Positions 6,666-6,959 of a DNA stretch of 6,959 bases are shown here, piece by piece. This stretch comes from a bacterium. GTDB taxonomy: Archaea > Nanoarchaeota > Nanoarchaeia > Woesearchaeales > UBA10216. Each line of letters starts with the position of its first letter. Position 1 is the first letter of the stretch. The DNA lies in contig JAAGZO010000371.1 of NCBI GenBank assembly GCA_024206195.1, positions 1-6,959 on the forward strand. Reading direction: 5' to 3'. A program made the translations under genes and the position numbers. Below the pieces are notes generated by a model, which made no database searches, was not told the origin of the DNA, and was given only the letters and a program-made list of their open reading frames with translations.

Positions 6666-6959
6666 CTATTCTGCTTCTCTTTTCAATACCATAAAAGTGA
6701 CATCATCATCGCAAGTATAGCCGTTTAAGAAGTTTAGAATCCCCTGTTTGATTCCTTCAATCGGCTTGTCTCCAAGAGTTTTAAAGACATCTACTAACTT
6801 ATCGTCTGAAAACATTTCTTTGTTGTTGTTAACGGCTTCAGTGATACCATCAGTGTATAAGAGCATAACATCCCGTTCATTAAGGGTGAGATGCTCCACT
6901 GGAAGCATATTTTTAATATCCTCCATTATTCCAATCCACATTCCATTGGTTTCTATCAA
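6666..6959 (-). CDS. SpoIIE/RsbU-type serine phosphatase, C-terminal part
   Basis: The gene runs off the right edge, so only the last 97 codons are present. They show the end of a PP2C-type SpoIIE domain: NGMWIGIMEDI, then the conserved MLLYTDGITEAVNNNKEMF, in which the Asp of YTDG belongs to the metal-binding set, and the closing DDDVTFMVLKRE strand. Proteins of this family remove phosphate from serine or threonine, typically on anti-sigma-factor antagonists. The missing N-terminus probably carries a sensor. The match between this gene's tail and the tail of the broken propeller gene suggests it could be a propeller-SpoIIE protein, but that is inference. The gene converges on the kinase gene with a 29-base gap, in which I see no convincing terminator hairpin. 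Confidence 0.88.
   Translation of the reverse strand: MIETNGMWIGIMEDIKNMLPVEHLTLNERDVMLLYTDGITEAVNNNKEMFSDDKLVDVFKTLGDKPIEGIKQGILNFLNGYTCDDDVTFMVLKREAE

Noticed and set aside
6634..6668. Possible bidirectional terminator between the convergent genes
   Set aside because: CTGT and ACAG can pair across the gap, but the stem is short and interrupted and has no T run on either strand.

Overview
The window is a low-GC stretch of bacterial chromosome, mostly AT-rich coding sequence. It carries sensory two-component proteins of the large periplasmic-propeller type and is interrupted at its left end by mobile DNA. No gene pins down the species. Families of propeller/Y_Y_Y sensors combined with SpoIIE-type phosphatases, together with GTAG-headed REP hairpins, fit an environmental Gram-negative such as a member of the FCB group, Spirochaetes or Poribacteria. 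That placement is inference only.

Layout. Positions 1-152 are a more GC-rich fragment with a short unidentified reading frame at the edge. Positions 155-1372 are a complete, apparently intact IS630-family insertion sequence with perfect 22-bp terminal repeats, TA flanks and a full DDE transposase. It abuts a separate 153-bp non-coding palindromic element (1375-1527), also flanked by TA, whose two halves each carry a GTAG-headed REP-like hairpin. Positions 1530-1692 hold no recognisable feature. Positions 1693-2690 (minus strand) are a degenerate sensor gene. It is a propeller N-terminus related to the neighbouring kinase, broken by a single-base frameshift, and its 3' end is the last few codons of a SpoIIE-type phosphatase. 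Positions 2812-6636 (plus strand) are an intact 1274-residue membrane-bound sensor histidine kinase. Positions 6666-6959 (minus strand) are the C-terminal end of a SpoIIE/RsbU-type serine phosphatase whose 5' part lies outside the window.

How the genes relate. The kinase and the broken gene are divergent paralogues that share a 10-base leader sequence at the same distance from their ATG codons. The kinase and the phosphatase are convergent, 29 bases apart. The tail of the broken gene matches the tail of the phosphatase, so the broken gene probably derives by internal deletion from a full-length propeller-SpoIIE protein. The locus looks like a small cluster of related sensor-output proteins that expanded and is now partly decaying. 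No response regulator is in the window. I found no RNA gene, CRISPR array or convincing terminator.
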